This document shows positions 41,675 through 53,317 of a DNA stretch of 64,000 nucleotides, piece after piece. Every line of letters begins with the position of its first letter. Positions within the stretch are counted from its first letter, which is position 1. The translations under genes were made by a program, and so were the position numbers. The notes under the pieces are model-generated. The model searched no databases and was not told the origin of the DNA. It was given only the letters and a program-made list of their open reading frames with translations. The stretch spans positions 16,313,001-16,377,000 of the forward strand of contig NW_018343955.1 in assembly GCF_002099425.1 (NCBI RefSeq), in the 5' to 3' direction. This DNA comes from Phascolarctos cinereus. Taxonomy: Eukaryota; Chordata; Mammalia; Diprotodontia; Phascolarctidae.

Positions 41675-42515
41675 GTATGTCTCTTGAAATGGCAACTGCA
41701 AAGCCAGTGGTGGGGAGAGACCTGGATATGCCAAATCTAAGGGAGCAAAAGAGTGGAAACCATACTTGGTCAAACAAGATAGAACATTGAGAGAAGTATC
41801 CCAAACCGGGATAGGATAGGCAAGGAGGGGATTGATGTGGAAGAGCCAAGAACAAGTAGAGCTACAGAAAGCTTGGCTGGCCATGACAGAAACATACTGT
41901 CCCATAATGAAGAGTGACCTCCTTCGAGGGAGAGCTAAGCTGTGGCTGCATTGTGACAGCAGAAATTAGTAGTATTACATTCTCAACTGTGGTGTCCATG
42001 AGGCCTTGGCTTGGGGTATTTTTGCATTAATGTTCTCTGTTTCCTATTCTGTGAACTGTATTTTTAGGAGGATACACCTTGAAGTAATTTTTTCTGTGTT
42101 GACATCGGTGGAACTTAACCCCTGGACCTCTCTCTGCTCCTATTTTAGATGGCACTCGGCATTATAAGGTGAAAAGACAGTGCTTATGCTAACCACTAGG
42201 CACCCACTCCCTATGACTAGGATGGTAGAAGAAGCACTGCCTCGAGGGAGCTGAGAAACTTTGGTGGGAAGAGTTTCCTTCTTTGTTCCAGAGCTCCAGG
42301 AATGTGAATGTGCATAGATTGTGAAGCTGAAGTTGCAGGATGAGGATTATTTTCCCCCCTCTGGTGACTGTAAATGCAAAATTAATATTTTGATTGTATT
42401 TGAATATCAGTGACTGGATGAGAGCCTGAATTTACTTTTCCTTCTAGTTTCAATAAGACTCTAGTTGCCTAAAAAAACCCCAAACCCAGTAATGTAGTTT
42501 CAGTGCCTTGAGTAT
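41675..42515. other. Low-repeat interval
   Basis: No assignable repeat or gene; minus-strand frames of 77-81 codons at 41610-41905 partly overlap L2. Confidence 0.35.
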
Positions 42516-42530
42516 GTATGTATGTGAGTG

Positions 42531-42534
<4 letters not shown>

Positions 42535-42574
<40 letters not shown>
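42535..42574 (+). repeat. (TG)n microsatellite
   Basis: About 20 uninterrupted TG units. Confidence 0.97.
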
Positions 42575-42575
<1 letters not shown>

Positions 42576-42599
42576 TAAAAGACTGTGGGGCTAGGATTG

Positions 42600-42745
42600 T
42601 TGTCCACTCTCTACTAGGCAATAAACTACTTGACACCAGGGACTGGGTCATACTCTTCTTTGAATTCACTCCACTCCAAGAGTCTAACACTAGTTCTAAA
42701 CACTTAGCATCTATTTTCTGTCTGAATGGATGAACTAATCAATGA
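42600..42745 (+). mobile_element. L2 3' end, diverged
   Basis: 'ctacttgacaccagggactg' and 'ctaaacacttagcatctatt'. Confidence 0.65.
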
Positions 42746-42767
42746 ACAAACTCTGCCAATATTCAGC

Positions 42768-42897
42768 TGCATACCAGTCAGTACATCACTACTCCTCTGA
42801 GCCTCAGTTTTCCTCATCTATAAAATGGGGGACTAGATTAGAAGATTGATTCTTACAGTTTTTTTTTAAGCTCCAAAGCTACAGATTGTATAATTTT
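42768..42897 (+). mobile_element. MIR3 SINE, 5' truncated
   Basis: 'tgagcctcagttttcctcat', 'gggggactagattagaagat' and 'agctccaaagctacagattg'. Confidence 0.82.
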
Positions 42898-42904
42898 ATG
42901 CTGT

Positions 42905-43300
42905 ATATGCTAGGAAGCAGTGTGGTGTAGTGAATAGAGAGCTGACTTTGGAGCCAAGATGAGCCCAGTGCTAGTCCTGCCTCTGACACATACTGGCTGT
43001 GTGGTCCTGGGAGATCACTTAATTTCTCAATGCTCTAATCCAGAGGTCTCAAACACATGGCCTGCTGGCCGCAAAAGGCCCACAATACTCCCTTGTGTGG
43101 CCCAAATTAGATTAAAATGTAATTTGGAAATATTTAACAAATAAAGAAAAATACAATAAAAATAACTTACATCACATTTTAAAACTAAGTCAATATGTAG
43201 CCTACAGGGATCTTTGTACATGGTAAGTGGTCTCTATTTCTGTTGGAGTTTGACCCCACTGCTTTTGGCAACTCCTGTAGACTAAGGTGCCCAAAAGATT
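42905..43300 (+). mobile_element. MIR-like CORE-SINE (tail variant), split by hAT
   Basis: 'agtgtggtgtagtgaataga' head and 'tgctctaatc' before the DNA element; 'caactcctgtagactaagg' continues the tail after it. Confidence 0.75.
43041..43261 (+). mobile_element. hAT-type non-autonomous DNA element, copy 2
   Basis: Begins 'cagaggtctcaaac' and ends 'gtttgaccccactg', a clear inverted-repeat pair. The interior has 'attagattaaaatgtaattt' and 'agtcaatatgtagcctacag'. Best-preserved copy; no coding capacity. Confidence 0.85.
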
Positions 43301-43499
43301 CTGACGTGCCTTGGTAGAGGGCATTTTACCATTCGGGAGATCCCTATACCAAAGAAATCACCAGGCAACTCTCAATCCTACAATATACCCTCAGTTTTAG
43401 CTAGTAACCAATTCAAATGCATGACAATTTGCCTCTGCCATGTACCTGATGGTTTTTCATATTTTGTAGAAAACAATGTTACTAACATTTTTTCCAATG

Positions 43500-43650
43500 G
43501 AAACTTTACATTTAACAATAACAATTCACATTTCAACAATACTTCAAGGTTTTCAAAGCATGTTCCTATGTGAGGTAGTTATTGCAGATTTTAGTGTTCT
43601 CCTTTTACTGATGAAGAAAGTGAGGTCCTAAGAGGTTTAATGACTTGCTC
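43500..43650 (-). mobile_element. MIR SINE, antisense
   Basis: 'acaattcacatttcaacaat', 'tttactgatgaagaaagtga' and 'taatgacttgctcagggttg'. Confidence 0.75.
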
Positions 43651-43692
43651 AGGGTTGTTGTTAGTCTTTCATTTTTAAAGATGACCTATGAC
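43651..43692 (-). mobile_element. RTE-tail scrap, antisense
   Basis: 'gttgttgttagtctttcatt' followed by 'gatgacctatgacatta' matches the terminal bases of the RTE-tailed SINEs. Confidence 0.5.
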
Positions 43693-43699
43693 ATTACCT

Positions 43700-43818
43700 G
43701 ACAGAATGTAAGCTCCTTGAGGACAGAGACTTGATCATTTCATCCTTGTAACCACCTTGCTTAGAACAGGGCCTGACCCATAACAGGTGCCTGATAAATG
43801 CTTGTTGTTGGATTGTTT
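43700..43818 (+). mobile_element. L2 3' end
   Basis: 'agaatgtaagctccttgagg' and 'ggtgcctgataaatgcttgt'. Confidence 0.92.
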
Positions 43819-43869
43819 GATAGGTAGATGTTTTACTTCTGAGATGATTTGTCAGGTGAAACAGCGTGT

Positions 43870-44428
43870 ACAAGTGTATGCCTATAAGAAATGCATACAA
43901 AGTAAATATAAGGTGATTTTGTTGGGGATGCTTTGGATATGGGGGCAAAGGAGTTCATGCAGGGAGGGTTTTTGGACTGAGCCTTGAAGGAACAAGGGGT
44001 TCTAAGACACAGACAAGGAGGTAACCCCTTCCAGGTTTGACAGCTAATACAAAGGCACAGATATAGGAAATGGGATATCATGTGTGAGGAACAGTAAGAA
44101 GGCCAGTGTGACTTTTAAAAGGTCTTTAGATTGAGTGAAGGGGCTAAGAGATAATAAGCTCAAAAAGGTAGTTTGTTTATAAGCCAAACAGAGGACTTTA
44201 TATTTGATCTCAGAAGCAAGAGACAGCTACTGGAGCTTATTGAGCTGGGGAATTATCTGTTCTTGCATATGTTTTAAGAACATCACTTTGACAACCGTGT
44301 GGAGGATGGAGTGGAGATGGGAGATGGCTGAAGAACGGAGCCCAGTTAAGAAGGTGTTGTAGTGATCCCAGTGAGAAATGATGGTGGCCTGAACTATGGT
44401 AGTGAAAATTAGTCAAAAAAGGAAGAAG
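43870..44428 (-). mobile_element. L2 (antisense), 0.56 kb
   Basis: 'aggaacagtaagaaggccag', 'aagccaaacagaggacttta' and 'ctactggagcttattgagct'. The minus frame 44237-44536 overlaps it. Confidence 0.92.
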
Positions 44429-44429
44429 T

Positions 44430-44730
44430 AGAGCATGAGATATTGCCCAAAGAACTTCTCTGTGATATTGTTCTCCATTGAGGAATACTTTGGAACATTT
44501 ACTTGTCAGACGAACACCACATTTTTTCTTAATCAAAATAAGATGTTTGATAAGAACTTTTGAATCTTGGGGGGTTTTTTTTGTTCATTTGTTAATTCCA
44601 ACCTAATTTTAGTTAATGAAGTTCTATAGTATCAAAATCTAATTAATAACTTAAAATTGTTTTTATAGAAAGGCATTGGATTTCAATTTTTAAACTTGCA
44701 CAGGAATTGGGTATGTGACTTTTTTAGTTA
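44430..44730. other. AT-rich low-repeat interval
   Basis: No gene or repeat recognised. Confidence 0.4.
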
Positions 44731-44732
44731 GG

Positions 44733-44983
44733 AGACAACTAGGTGGCACAATAGATAGAGTGCTGGGCCTGGAGTTAAGAAGACCTGAGTTCAAATCTGG
44801 CCTTAGAAACCTTACTAGGTGGGTGACCCTGAGCAAGTTAGTTGACCTATGTTTCTTCCTCTGCAAAATGGGGCTAATAACAACACCTACCTCATAGGGT
44901 TGTTGTGAGGATCAAATGAGATAATAATTGTAAACTGCTTAGTGCAGCATGTGGCCCATAGTAAGTGCTATATAAATCATAGC
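44733..44983 (+). mobile_element. MIR (Ther-1) SINE, full length
   Basis: 'aactaggtggcacaatagat', 'tgagttcaaatctggcctta', 'catagggttgttgtgaggat' and 'cccatagtaagtgctatata'. Confidence 0.95.

Positions 44984-45044
<61 letters not shown>
44984..45044 (+). repeat. (TAG)n microsatellite
   Basis: About 20 uninterrupted TAG units grown from the MIR tail. Confidence 0.98.
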
Positions 45045-45045
<1 letters not shown>

Positions 45046-45049
45046 AAGG

Positions 45050-45256
45050 GGCTTCCTAAGTGAGGAGACAAACTCCTTCCTCCAGTGCAAGTCAGTACCT
45101 TGTCTGCAACTTGGGGTCTGAGAGGTGGCAGGGCTTTGAGATGTTAAATGACCTTTCTAGAGCCGTAAAGTCAGTACGTGTTAGAAAGAAGATTTGAAGG
45201 TAGCCAGATCTTCCTGGCTTCAAGGCTAACTCTGAAACCATTCTACTCTACTGGCT
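45050..45256 (-). mobile_element. MIR-like CORE-SINE (tail variant), antisense
   Basis: 'agtaccttgtctgcaacttg' is the variant tail reversed; 'gccagatcttcctggcttca' and 'cattctactctactggctct' are the head end. Confidence 0.78.
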
Positions 45257-45451
45257 CTCAACTGAAACAATTATAATAAAATATTGTCATATGTTTGTCA
45301 ATATGTTTCTTGGCTGCAGAGGCAGAAAAGGCATCCTCATGGCAAGGGATTGACTAGTTCCCTACAGGGAGGGTGTCAGGAAATGCATTAGAGAAATTGT
45401 GTTTGGCAGCAAAATATAACAGCTAACCTGAGGAGGCTCATGGAAAATGTC

Positions 45452-45502
45452 TGAAGAGAAGGAAGAGGAAGAGGAGGAGAAGCAGGAGGAGGAGGAGGTT
45501 GC
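45452..45502 (+). repeat. (GAG)n-rich tract
   Basis: Imperfect GAG and GGA triplets. Confidence 0.85.
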
Positions 45503-45624
45503 TGTGCCAATGATGATAGCTCACTAAAATTTCCTTAGAGAATTTCCTAGCAAACACTATATGGAGGGTGAGTCTAAGATCCCCCAATATAGGATTCTGT
45601 CTTTGAAATGTTCTGAGCTGGACT

Positions 45625-45802
45625 GGTTAAGAGATTATAGGATCATAAGATAATAGATTTGCATTTAGAAGGGACCAAATGAACCATCATATCCAAGCAT
45701 TTTATTATACAGATGGACAAATTGAGGCAGAGAGGTAAATTGTCCAGAGTCAATCAGCTAGTTTCTGAACCAGGATTTGAATCCAGGTCTTGTGTATCTG
45801 TA
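45625..45802 (-). mobile_element. MIR3 SINE, antisense
   Basis: 'ggatcataagataatagatt', 'agatggacaaattgaggcag' and 'accaggatttgaatccaggt'. Confidence 0.82.
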
Positions 45803-46169
45803 AAGAAAATCTTAAAGTTATCTCTTGGGAATTCCTAGGAGCCTATGAGTCAATCCATGAGGAGTTGAGTAGAGTCTGGCAAGGCAATTTAAGAGAAATT
45901 GGACCAGAGCAATGACTGGACGTCAGGAGATGGATGTAGAATGTCTTTTATGCTTTGCTTGGCCCCACCTCTTAAAGTTAAATATGATGAGCAAGCTGTG
46001 AGATTTCTTCCACTGCGTCTCTCATTTTGAGTGTCACATGTGCTCCTGAAAAGTTTTTTTGGAAATCCTGAATTTTAAAATCCAATCTTATTTTCCAACT
46101 ACTTTATCGAATAACATCAGAAAGGCTCTGTTTTACTAGATCTTGGACTGGCACCAGCAACTCTTAGCT

Positions 46170-46275
46170 TGAAGTCTCTCTCTCTACCCTCTTTCCCTCC
46201 TTCTCTCTCTTTCTCCCTCTCTGTCTGTCTTTCTTTCTCCTCCTCCTCCTCCTCCCTTTCTCTGTCTCTCCCAGT
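46170..46275 (+). repeat. CT-rich polypyrimidine tract
   Basis: TCTC, CTGT and CTC runs, ending in 'tctctcccag'. Confidence 0.9.
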
Positions 46276-48930
46276 AGATAATAGTCTGTAAAGGAATACT
46301 TAGTTAGGTGAACCCGTCCTTCATCTAAATAATCCTTCTCACATTGATCTGATTGGTAAGCTCAGACTACTGGATCAGGTTTTCCTAAAGCAGTACATTC
46401 TTGGACAGTGATAAACACCAGACGGAGCCATGTTGATGGGACTCTATGGATCAGATAGATGGTGTGAGATCAGCCATTTAAGACAGTTGGAAAAAGGGAG
46501 GGGAGAAGAGGAGAGTAGAAGGATTGACTGGAAAACCATTGATTTTGGTGGCTGTATACAGAAATGCCTTTAGATTGAGGCTACAGAATGACCTCATTTG
46601 AGGCTAGTATGCCAATCTGGGTAAATGGGAAAAGGAAAATGTGATATAAAGAGATAACAACTTTTGGATCCTGACAGCCTCAGGGCATTTAAAAAATTTT
46701 TGATTTGATAATGTCTGGAACCCACAGGGATCTCAAACCATATATTTAGCACCCTATTCTTGCTGCTTTTTTCTGGTCTCTATCCTTGTGAGCCAGTTTC
46801 AAAGACAGCTTCAGCTGAAACCCTAAAACATTGGGTTCTTTTGTCCAGTCTTAAGGGCCTGTCCAGTTTTGTTGTCCCCCACACTCAAAACACTGGGGCT
46901 TTAAAGATATGTTCAGATTCTGAATGGCCTCCTGACCAGCACAATGGTTAAGAATTCTCAGGTTTTTTTTTTTAAGTAAGTCGGTGCTGCATTAGGTAGG
47001 TCACCCTGGCCCCATTCCCAGAATTTAACAGTGGGGGCCTTGTGAAATGCTAAACGATGTGTATAACAGTATTCAGGCTCTCCGTGAGCCAATCCGTCAA
47101 AACATTTGCTGCTTTGAAAATGTGTTCTTCAAAAAAATGGGCATATGGAACTTATTAGTCTGTTTGGTGGAGTTCAGGCAGCAGGGTCCAAGATAAGCAT
47201 AAAAAACATTTGAGGACACAAGCTTACCCTAAGGTAACAGGGTCTTTAAAACTGTCCTTCCTTGACCTACCAGGCACAGAAACCTTAAGAGGAATAGCAC
47301 AATTCTGAATATCTGCCTGTGATCCAAGAAATTAAATATTCAGCAAATTGTCTAGAAACTGGAAGAAGACAAAAGAATAATATTTGATTTTGGGCCTTAG
47401 ATAGTTTAGACATTTGACCCATTTCAGAAATGACCTGGGGTTGAATCAATTAACCCTTGATTCCTGAGTGGTAACTAGGTTCAATAAGGTAAGTAGGAAT
47501 AAGACAGCCCTTATGAGCTGATGGGTTTTGTATGTTTGGGGGCCTTCAGTGAAGGAGGAAGTGGGTTCACTTCTCTCCTCAAAAATGTGAGATGATTGCC
47601 ATAGAGAAGAAAGAAACAAATGAAGGAATTGTAACTGTCCCCCATGTATTTCTATCTTCTCCCTGCAGATTCCTATTGTATCAAAAGGGAAAAGAGGGGG
47701 CAGAAATAGCCCAACATTAGCATACTGTCATATCTGTGAAATCCTGGTGCATAGGGAGACTCTAATTGAAAGGATTTTTGAAAAAAAAGTCAACTTACCA
47801 TCCTTTGAAGCAGTATTTTAAAAGTAGCTCATCCTATTAACCAACAGGATGCCTGGCTTCCATTTTGCCTATTAGCCACGAGGATGAATTGTCATTATCA
47901 GTTGCAGCAGACAGGCTCAAGAATTTAGTTCCTGAAGAAGAAAAAGCCCAAAGCTCCCTGCCATGTTTTATTATGCATAATTGAAATTCCTCCCAGCTTT
48001 AGAAGTGTAAACTTTTCTTGACTGCACCAATATGTACTTGGAACTAAGAGATATATAGGTCAGTCAAAGAAGAGCTCCCTTATGCTAAATTTAGATCTGA
48101 TGGGTTCAAAGTAAACCTACAAAGTGGGCCTCTTTGTCTGAGCAATTTAATTTCAAACTTCAAGGTTTGCAGATGAATTTGGTTTCCCGACAGCAAAACC
48201 TTCCTCCCTTGAAATTTCAGCCTGGTTTGATCTCCCTGTATCCCAACCCCATTCATGCAGTATCCAAATACCAGTGCTTTGGATGACTTCTTAGGAATAT
48301 GTTTATATCTACAAAGCCACTGTGTTTTCTTCTGCTGAAGTTAACTTTATTTTCATCTCTCTGTTGAATTTTTCCCCCTTTGGCATTTTACAATTGCCTC
48401 CTATGGGATTTCTGTCTGGAAAAATGACAAGAATGACCCACCTAAGTCCATAAGAGAGGTAGTAAAATAAACATTATACCATGTGTGGGGTAATTTTTTT
48501 TTTAACTGCAAGTGGCTGTTCTCACTTTCTGGCATTTATACACATAGCCATCTGTTTGAGGGCTGTTTGACTTGGCCTCTTTCCAGCATTTATGTAACTG
48601 GCCAATTGAGAGGAAATGACATCACTGAGTTTCCTGAAGAACATCAGCAGAGCCACAGAAACTTAGGAAACAAATTGCTCAGTAGAGAGAAAGATGGTTT
48701 TCAAATGTCCCTTTTCTTTTCCACTTATTTCATTTTTTTCCTTGTACTTGTTAGAAATAGCATAGATGGTTTTTTTTTCCCTTCTAAATTTACTCTATGG
48801 ACCTGTCTGTTCACACTTCTCAAATCTCGAAGTTACAGAGGGCAAGGTGGAGAGGAACAGGCCATCGGTTGTGCCTCTACATTACCAACATGACTAGTTA
48901 AAAAGTGAAAAAACTGAATCAATCCATCCA
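46276..48930. other. 2.65-kb repeat-free block, candidate regulatory DNA
   Basis: No SINE, LINE or microsatellite over 2.65 kb in a window otherwise crowded with them. Contains a POU/octamer-like palindrome 'attatgcataat' (about 47973). Open frames (63 codons at 46760; 136 codons at 48483-48893) have no recognisable domain. Confidence 0.5.
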
Positions 48931-48944
48931 GGTTTTATGTAAAG

Positions 48945-49208
48945 GGAGTCATTGTGATGTAGTAGATGGGATGCTGGGCTTGGAGTCAGGAAGACCTGGG
49001 ATTGAAATCTAGCCTCAGATACTAACTGAATAACTCTGGAGAACTCACTTAATGTTTCTAGGCCTCAGTTTTCTTGACTGCAAAATAGGAATAATTATTT
49101 CTGTAGCACCTATCTCATAGGATTTTTGTGAGGCTCAAATGAGATATTGCATGTAATACATTTTGTGAACTTTCAAACACTGCATAAATGTTAGCTATTA
49201 TTACTCTA
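48945..49208 (+). mobile_element. MIR (Ther-1) SINE, full length
   Basis: 'attgtgatgtagtagatggg', 'ggcctcagttttcttgactg' and 'cactgcataaatgttagcta'. Confidence 0.92.
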
Positions 49209-49209
49209 C

Positions 49210-49758
49210 CTCAATATCAAATTACTGACTTGCCTTTTTCCCCCCTCTACTGAGTTATATCATGTTTTCTTTTATTATACAGGTGCAGGCCTTGAGACAA
49301 AACTGAATTCATTCTGACAAAAAACTAAGATGTCCTCTTGTCTCTACTTCAAATGTTCCAGTGAGAACAGCTCACTCCAGGTTCTAAAGTATTTATGAAT
49401 TCAGGGAAGTGGGTTGTACATATATAATATTTATTTAACTTGGAAACATAATAAAATCAAAGCTTTTTGCTGATTTTGATATTTACAGATCCTCTCTGTC
49501 TAGGGTATCTCAGTGTGATGCACTTTGGACATAGGAACTGTTTCATCCACTTCCAAAATGTAGCCACCTCTTAGGGAAACAGAGCAGCTGTTTCCAAGGC
49601 TCACAGCTGTATGGCAGAAGTATTCATTTTTGGAGGAAATTAAGAATACCTGCTGTTCAAAACTTCTCAGGGGGTTAGGGGCAGACAGAGAGGGTTCATC
49701 CATGTGGTACATTCTTTTGGTTGAAAAAAAAAGTCTTTCTTGCGTTGTTTAAATGCCC
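49210..49758. other. Low-repeat interval with a possible terminal exon
   Basis: Acceptor-like 'tttcttttattatacag' at about 49266-49282, and AATAAA at about 49450. No open frame of note. Confidence 0.25.
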
Positions 49759-49761
49759 TGG

Positions 49762-49990
49762 CTCATAATTAGCATTTATATAGTACTTTAAGTTTGCAAA
49801 GTGCTTTACATGTATTTTTTCATTTGCTTCTCACAACAACCTGGGGAATGAGCTACTATTTTCCCCATTTTACAGAGGAGGAACCTGATGAGTTAAGTCA
49901 CTTGCCCAGTGCCACACAGCTAGTAGGTGTCTAAAGCAGGATTGGAATTCAAGTCTTCCTGTGCTCTATCTATGATACCATGCTGTCTCC
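49762..49990 (-). mobile_element. MIR (Ther-1) SINE, antisense
   Basis: 'aaagtgctttacatgtattt', 'ttctcacaacaacctgggga' and 'acttgcccagtgccacacag'. Confidence 0.95.
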
Positions 49991-50307
49991 CATTTTCCTA
50001 AATGCTGCTATTGTGAGTATTCCCTGCAACAGTGCAGAGCACAATAGATCCATGTATAGGTAGAAAGTATTCACGAGTAATTGTGGTAAAAAAAAAATCA
50101 GCCTCTGGTGGTTAGCCTTGGGTGATGAGCCTTTCTGAACTTTAGTGAGGCTAATCCTCAGGTGACAAGACACAGAAGCCATTGGTAGGCCCAGACTCCA
50201 AGCCTTTCCAACAGGGGATCAGACCTTCCAGAGCTCAGACTCCTCTGGCCTTGACTTTGAACAATCAGAGACGCCTTTATGCTGTAGAGAGGCGGTAGAG
50301 TAGGATG
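49991..50307. other. Low-repeat interval
   Basis: No gene or repeat recognised. Confidence 0.4.
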
Positions 50308-50458
50308 GAATCATTGGCTTATAGGGTTAGAACTGAAGCGATGCCAGGGATCATCCGCTCTCTCACTTTAAATATAAGGAAGTGGAGGTGAAGTGACTTA
50401 GTCATAGTCACAGATTTAGCAAGTAGCAGGACTTCCGGTAGAGTACCTGGCATCACCA
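50308..50458 (-). mobile_element. MIR3 SINE, antisense
   Basis: 'ttatagggttagaactgaag', 'ggaagtggaggtgaagtgac' and 'gtcacagatttagcaagtag'. Confidence 0.75.
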
Positions 50459-50619
50459 GCAGTATCCCACCTTCCAGTCCAAATAACACAATTCATCCAC
50501 AAGCATTCATTCAGCCCATATCAGGCACTGGGGATTAAAAAATAAAAGAAAAATAGTCCCTACTTTCCAGAATTCTGCCTTTTATTAAGGAAACAGTATA
50601 TACCCAAACAAAATATATG

Positions 50620-50850
50620 TATGCATATATAATATATATGGAATATAATGTTATAATATAGCATAACACAATATAATGTAATATAATATAATATACAATA
50701 CAATATTATATAATGTGATATAATATAATATAATGTAATGCAATACAATACAATATATGCAATATCTGTCACAACATATCACGTCATAATATAATATGTA
50801 ACAAAACATTAATATAAGCATTAATACAATATAATATGCACATAGTATCC
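50620..50850 (+). repeat. Degenerate AATAT/ACAAT pentamer tract
   Basis: Runs of ATAATATAAT and ATACAATACA over 230 bp. The minus-strand Tyr/Ile/Leu frames are artefacts. Confidence 0.9.
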
Positions 50851-50863
50851 ATACATGTGTATG

Positions 50864-50865
<2 letters not shown>

Positions 50866-50899
<34 letters not shown>

Positions 50900-50911
50900 T
50901 GTATGTATGTA
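50866..50911 (+). repeat. (TATG)n microsatellite
   Basis: About 11 uninterrupted tetramers. Confidence 0.97.
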
Positions 50912-51054
50912 TGGAAGGACCATCAGGAAAGGCTACACATAGCCTACATGTTTATAATCAGTATTACTGCTTTCTCTCCTCTCACTCTTTTCTTTTAAAA
51001 AATAATTTTTTTTCTTTAATCTTGTTTTAAAAATCAAATCATGAATTCATTATT

Positions 51055-51185
51055 TATTTATTGAATCACACCACTATTTATTTATTTATTTGTTTGTTAG
51101 TTTGTTTATTTATTTCCGACATTCATTTAAAAAAATTGAGTTTCAAATTCTTTCCCTTCTTCCATGCACTCCCCCACCCATTGTC
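51055..51185 (-). mobile_element. L1 3' end, antisense, short
   Basis: TTTA/TTTG repeats as reversed tail, then 'aaaaaattgagtttcaaatt' and 'cttccatgcactcccccacc'. Confidence 0.65.
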
Positions 51186-51189
51186 TCAC

Positions 51190-52632
51190 TGTTTTCTTAA
51201 CTGTGTGGCTTAGCTTTTGACCTGCTCACTCAACTGAAACTATTCTTTCAAAAGTTACCAGTGATCTCTTAATTGCTAAATCTAATACCCTTTTCTCAGT
51301 TCTCATCCTTCTTAATGTCTCTGTAGCCTTTGATGTTGTTGATCACCCTTTTTCCTTGGTGCTCTCTTTTCTCTGATTTTTTATAACAGTGGCCTCTTCT
51401 GGTTCTCCTTCTATCTGACCATCTTCTTCTATCTCCATCTGTCTATCTGACGCTTCTTTGCTGGATCTTCTTGCAGGTTATATGCATTAGGGGTTGGTGT
51501 CCCCCAACTCTCTTCTCTTCTCCTTTAATACTATTCTCTTGATGATCTCATCAGCTTCTGTGGATTCAATTATCATCTCTATGCTGATGTTTCTCAGAGC
51601 TATTTATCCACACCTACCCCCTCTCCTAACTCCTAGATTTGCATCTCTAATCGCCAATTAGATATCTTAAACTCAATGTCCTATAGACATCTTAAAATTG
51701 ACATATCTAAAACTGAACTTATTTTCTTTCCCTCAAAATCCTCCCCTCTTTTTAACTTCCCTATTCCTATTAAGAGCGCCCCATCCTTCTAGTTACCTCG
51801 CAAACTAGGCATCATCGTCAAGTCCGTATTCTCTCTCAAATTTGCCCTGCCCCATGCCTGATTCCTACCCAATTTGTTGCCAAGACCTGTCAATTTTATC
51901 TTTGCAACAGCTCTCATGTGTGTTTCCTTCTGTTCTCTGACACTGCCACTGCCCTGGTGAGGTCCTTACCATCTCATACCTGGATTATTGCAATAGCCTG
52001 TAGGTTAGTTCCCTTGCCTCAAGTCTCTCCCCTCTCCTGTTCATTCTCTACTCAGTTATCAAAATGATCTTCCTAAGTATAAGTTCTGACCACATTACCC
52101 CCATCCTTAATTCAGTACAGTGACTCTATTTCACTACTGGGATCAAATATAAGATCCTCTATTTGGCTTTTAAGGCTCTCTATAACCTGTCCCCTTCCTA
52201 CTTTTTCAATCTCCCACCTTAATTCTATTTATGTACTCTGTAATCCATTAATGTTGGCTTCCTTGCTGTTCATCACACAAGACAATCCATGTCCCGACTC
52301 TTTGCATTTTCACTGGCTGTCTCCAATGCCTAGAATTCTTTCCTTCCTCATTCATGTCTCCTTACATCTCTGTCTTCCTTTATGACTCATCTAAAATCCC
52401 ATTTTTTTTTTTGCAATTTCCCTCTTCAATCTTCCTTAATCTTTCTGCCTTCTCTTTGAGGCTACCTCTGATTTATCCTGCATATATCTTCTCTGTGCAT
52501 TGTTGTCTGCATTTTGTTTCCTCCATTAGACTTGTGAACTCCTTGAGGGCAGGGAGTAATTTTGTTTTTCTTTGTACCTCCAGTGCTTTGCAAAATGCCT
52601 GGAACTTAGTTACTTATTGACTTGATAACAAC
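51190..52632 (+). mobile_element. L2 LINE, 1.44 kb with RT motifs
   Basis: AFDVVDHPF at about 51326 and NYHLYADVSQS at 51568 are RT landmarks (YADD decayed to YADV). It continues through 'ggcttttaaggctctctata' to 'ctccttgagggcagggagta'. Stops and shifts throughout. Confidence 0.93.
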
Positions 52633-52634
52633 CA

Positions 52635-52890
52635 ATGGATTGATATTTCTCTATATGGGAAGACCATTATTTACAGAATCACTATCAAAAACTGAATTTT
52701 CCTAAAGCTTTTTGGTGTTACTTAAAAGCCTTTTGCCCATCCTCTCCTTCACCACCAGTACTCTCCCCTTCTAAATGCCCATAGAATGCTAGGCATAATA
52801 GAAGATGATGATGGCCTGAGAATTTTTTGAGAGAAGAAAATATAGCAGCCTGGGGATTGTGATGAAGTAGATGATATAAGGAGAGAGACA
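52635..52890. other. Low-repeat interval
   Basis: No assignment. Confidence 0.35.
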
Positions 52891-52892
52891 GA

Positions 52893-53010
52893 AAGTAGAA
52901 TGTACACTCCTTGAGGAAGGGGTTATTTTCATTTGATAATTTTGCTACCACTTTGTACAGGGCCTGGCACACTTTAGACACCTCTATGATTATTAATCTG
53001 GATTGAATTG
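52893..53010 (+). mobile_element. L2 3' end
   Basis: 'gaatgtacactccttgagga' and 'gtacagggcctggcacactt'. Confidence 0.8.
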
Positions 53011-53315
53011 ATGATGAGAATGGGAGATTGAAAAGAAGAAAGATTTGAAGAAAGAATAGCTTGACAGACTTTAATGGAATGAATAGATATCTAGAGGGAG
53101 ATGAGAGTATTGTTTGCATCTTGAATTCATTCTGTTATTGGACAGTATTTAAAGCAGCAACTTAAAGAGAAAGGCTTCACTTCCAACATAAACTCCAATC
53201 TAGTTTTATACTTAATTGCAGCCCTGTTTTTGAAGACTATTGGAACAAGGCCAATGAGGAGACAGACTGAAGAATACTTAGGTTTTGTGATGTCAGAGCA
53301 AACCTTCTGACTCTC
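53011..53315. other. Low-repeat interval
   Basis: No gene or repeat recognised. Confidence 0.35.
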
Positions 53316-53317
53316 CA

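Larger units (their letters stand above)
50492..50955 (-). mobile_element. L2 3' end, antisense, expanded by tandem repeats
   Basis: The left arm 'acaagcattcattcagccca' and 'tatcaggcactggggattaa'; the right arm 'ccatcaggaaaggctacaca' resumes L2 order after about 300 bp of AT repeats. Confidence 0.72.

Noticed and set aside
46178-46290. Splice acceptor after the long CT tract at 46275
   Set aside because: The tract is a simple repeat and no donor or open exon follows.
48483-48893. 136-codon frame in a repeat-free block
   Set aside because: Phe/Leu-rich, begins near a T run, no recognisable domain; a length plausible by chance in AT-rich DNA. Kept only as part of the block description.
50560-50923. 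Tyr/Ile/Leu-rich minus-strand frames
   Set aside because: Translations of the AATAT and TATG tandem repeats.
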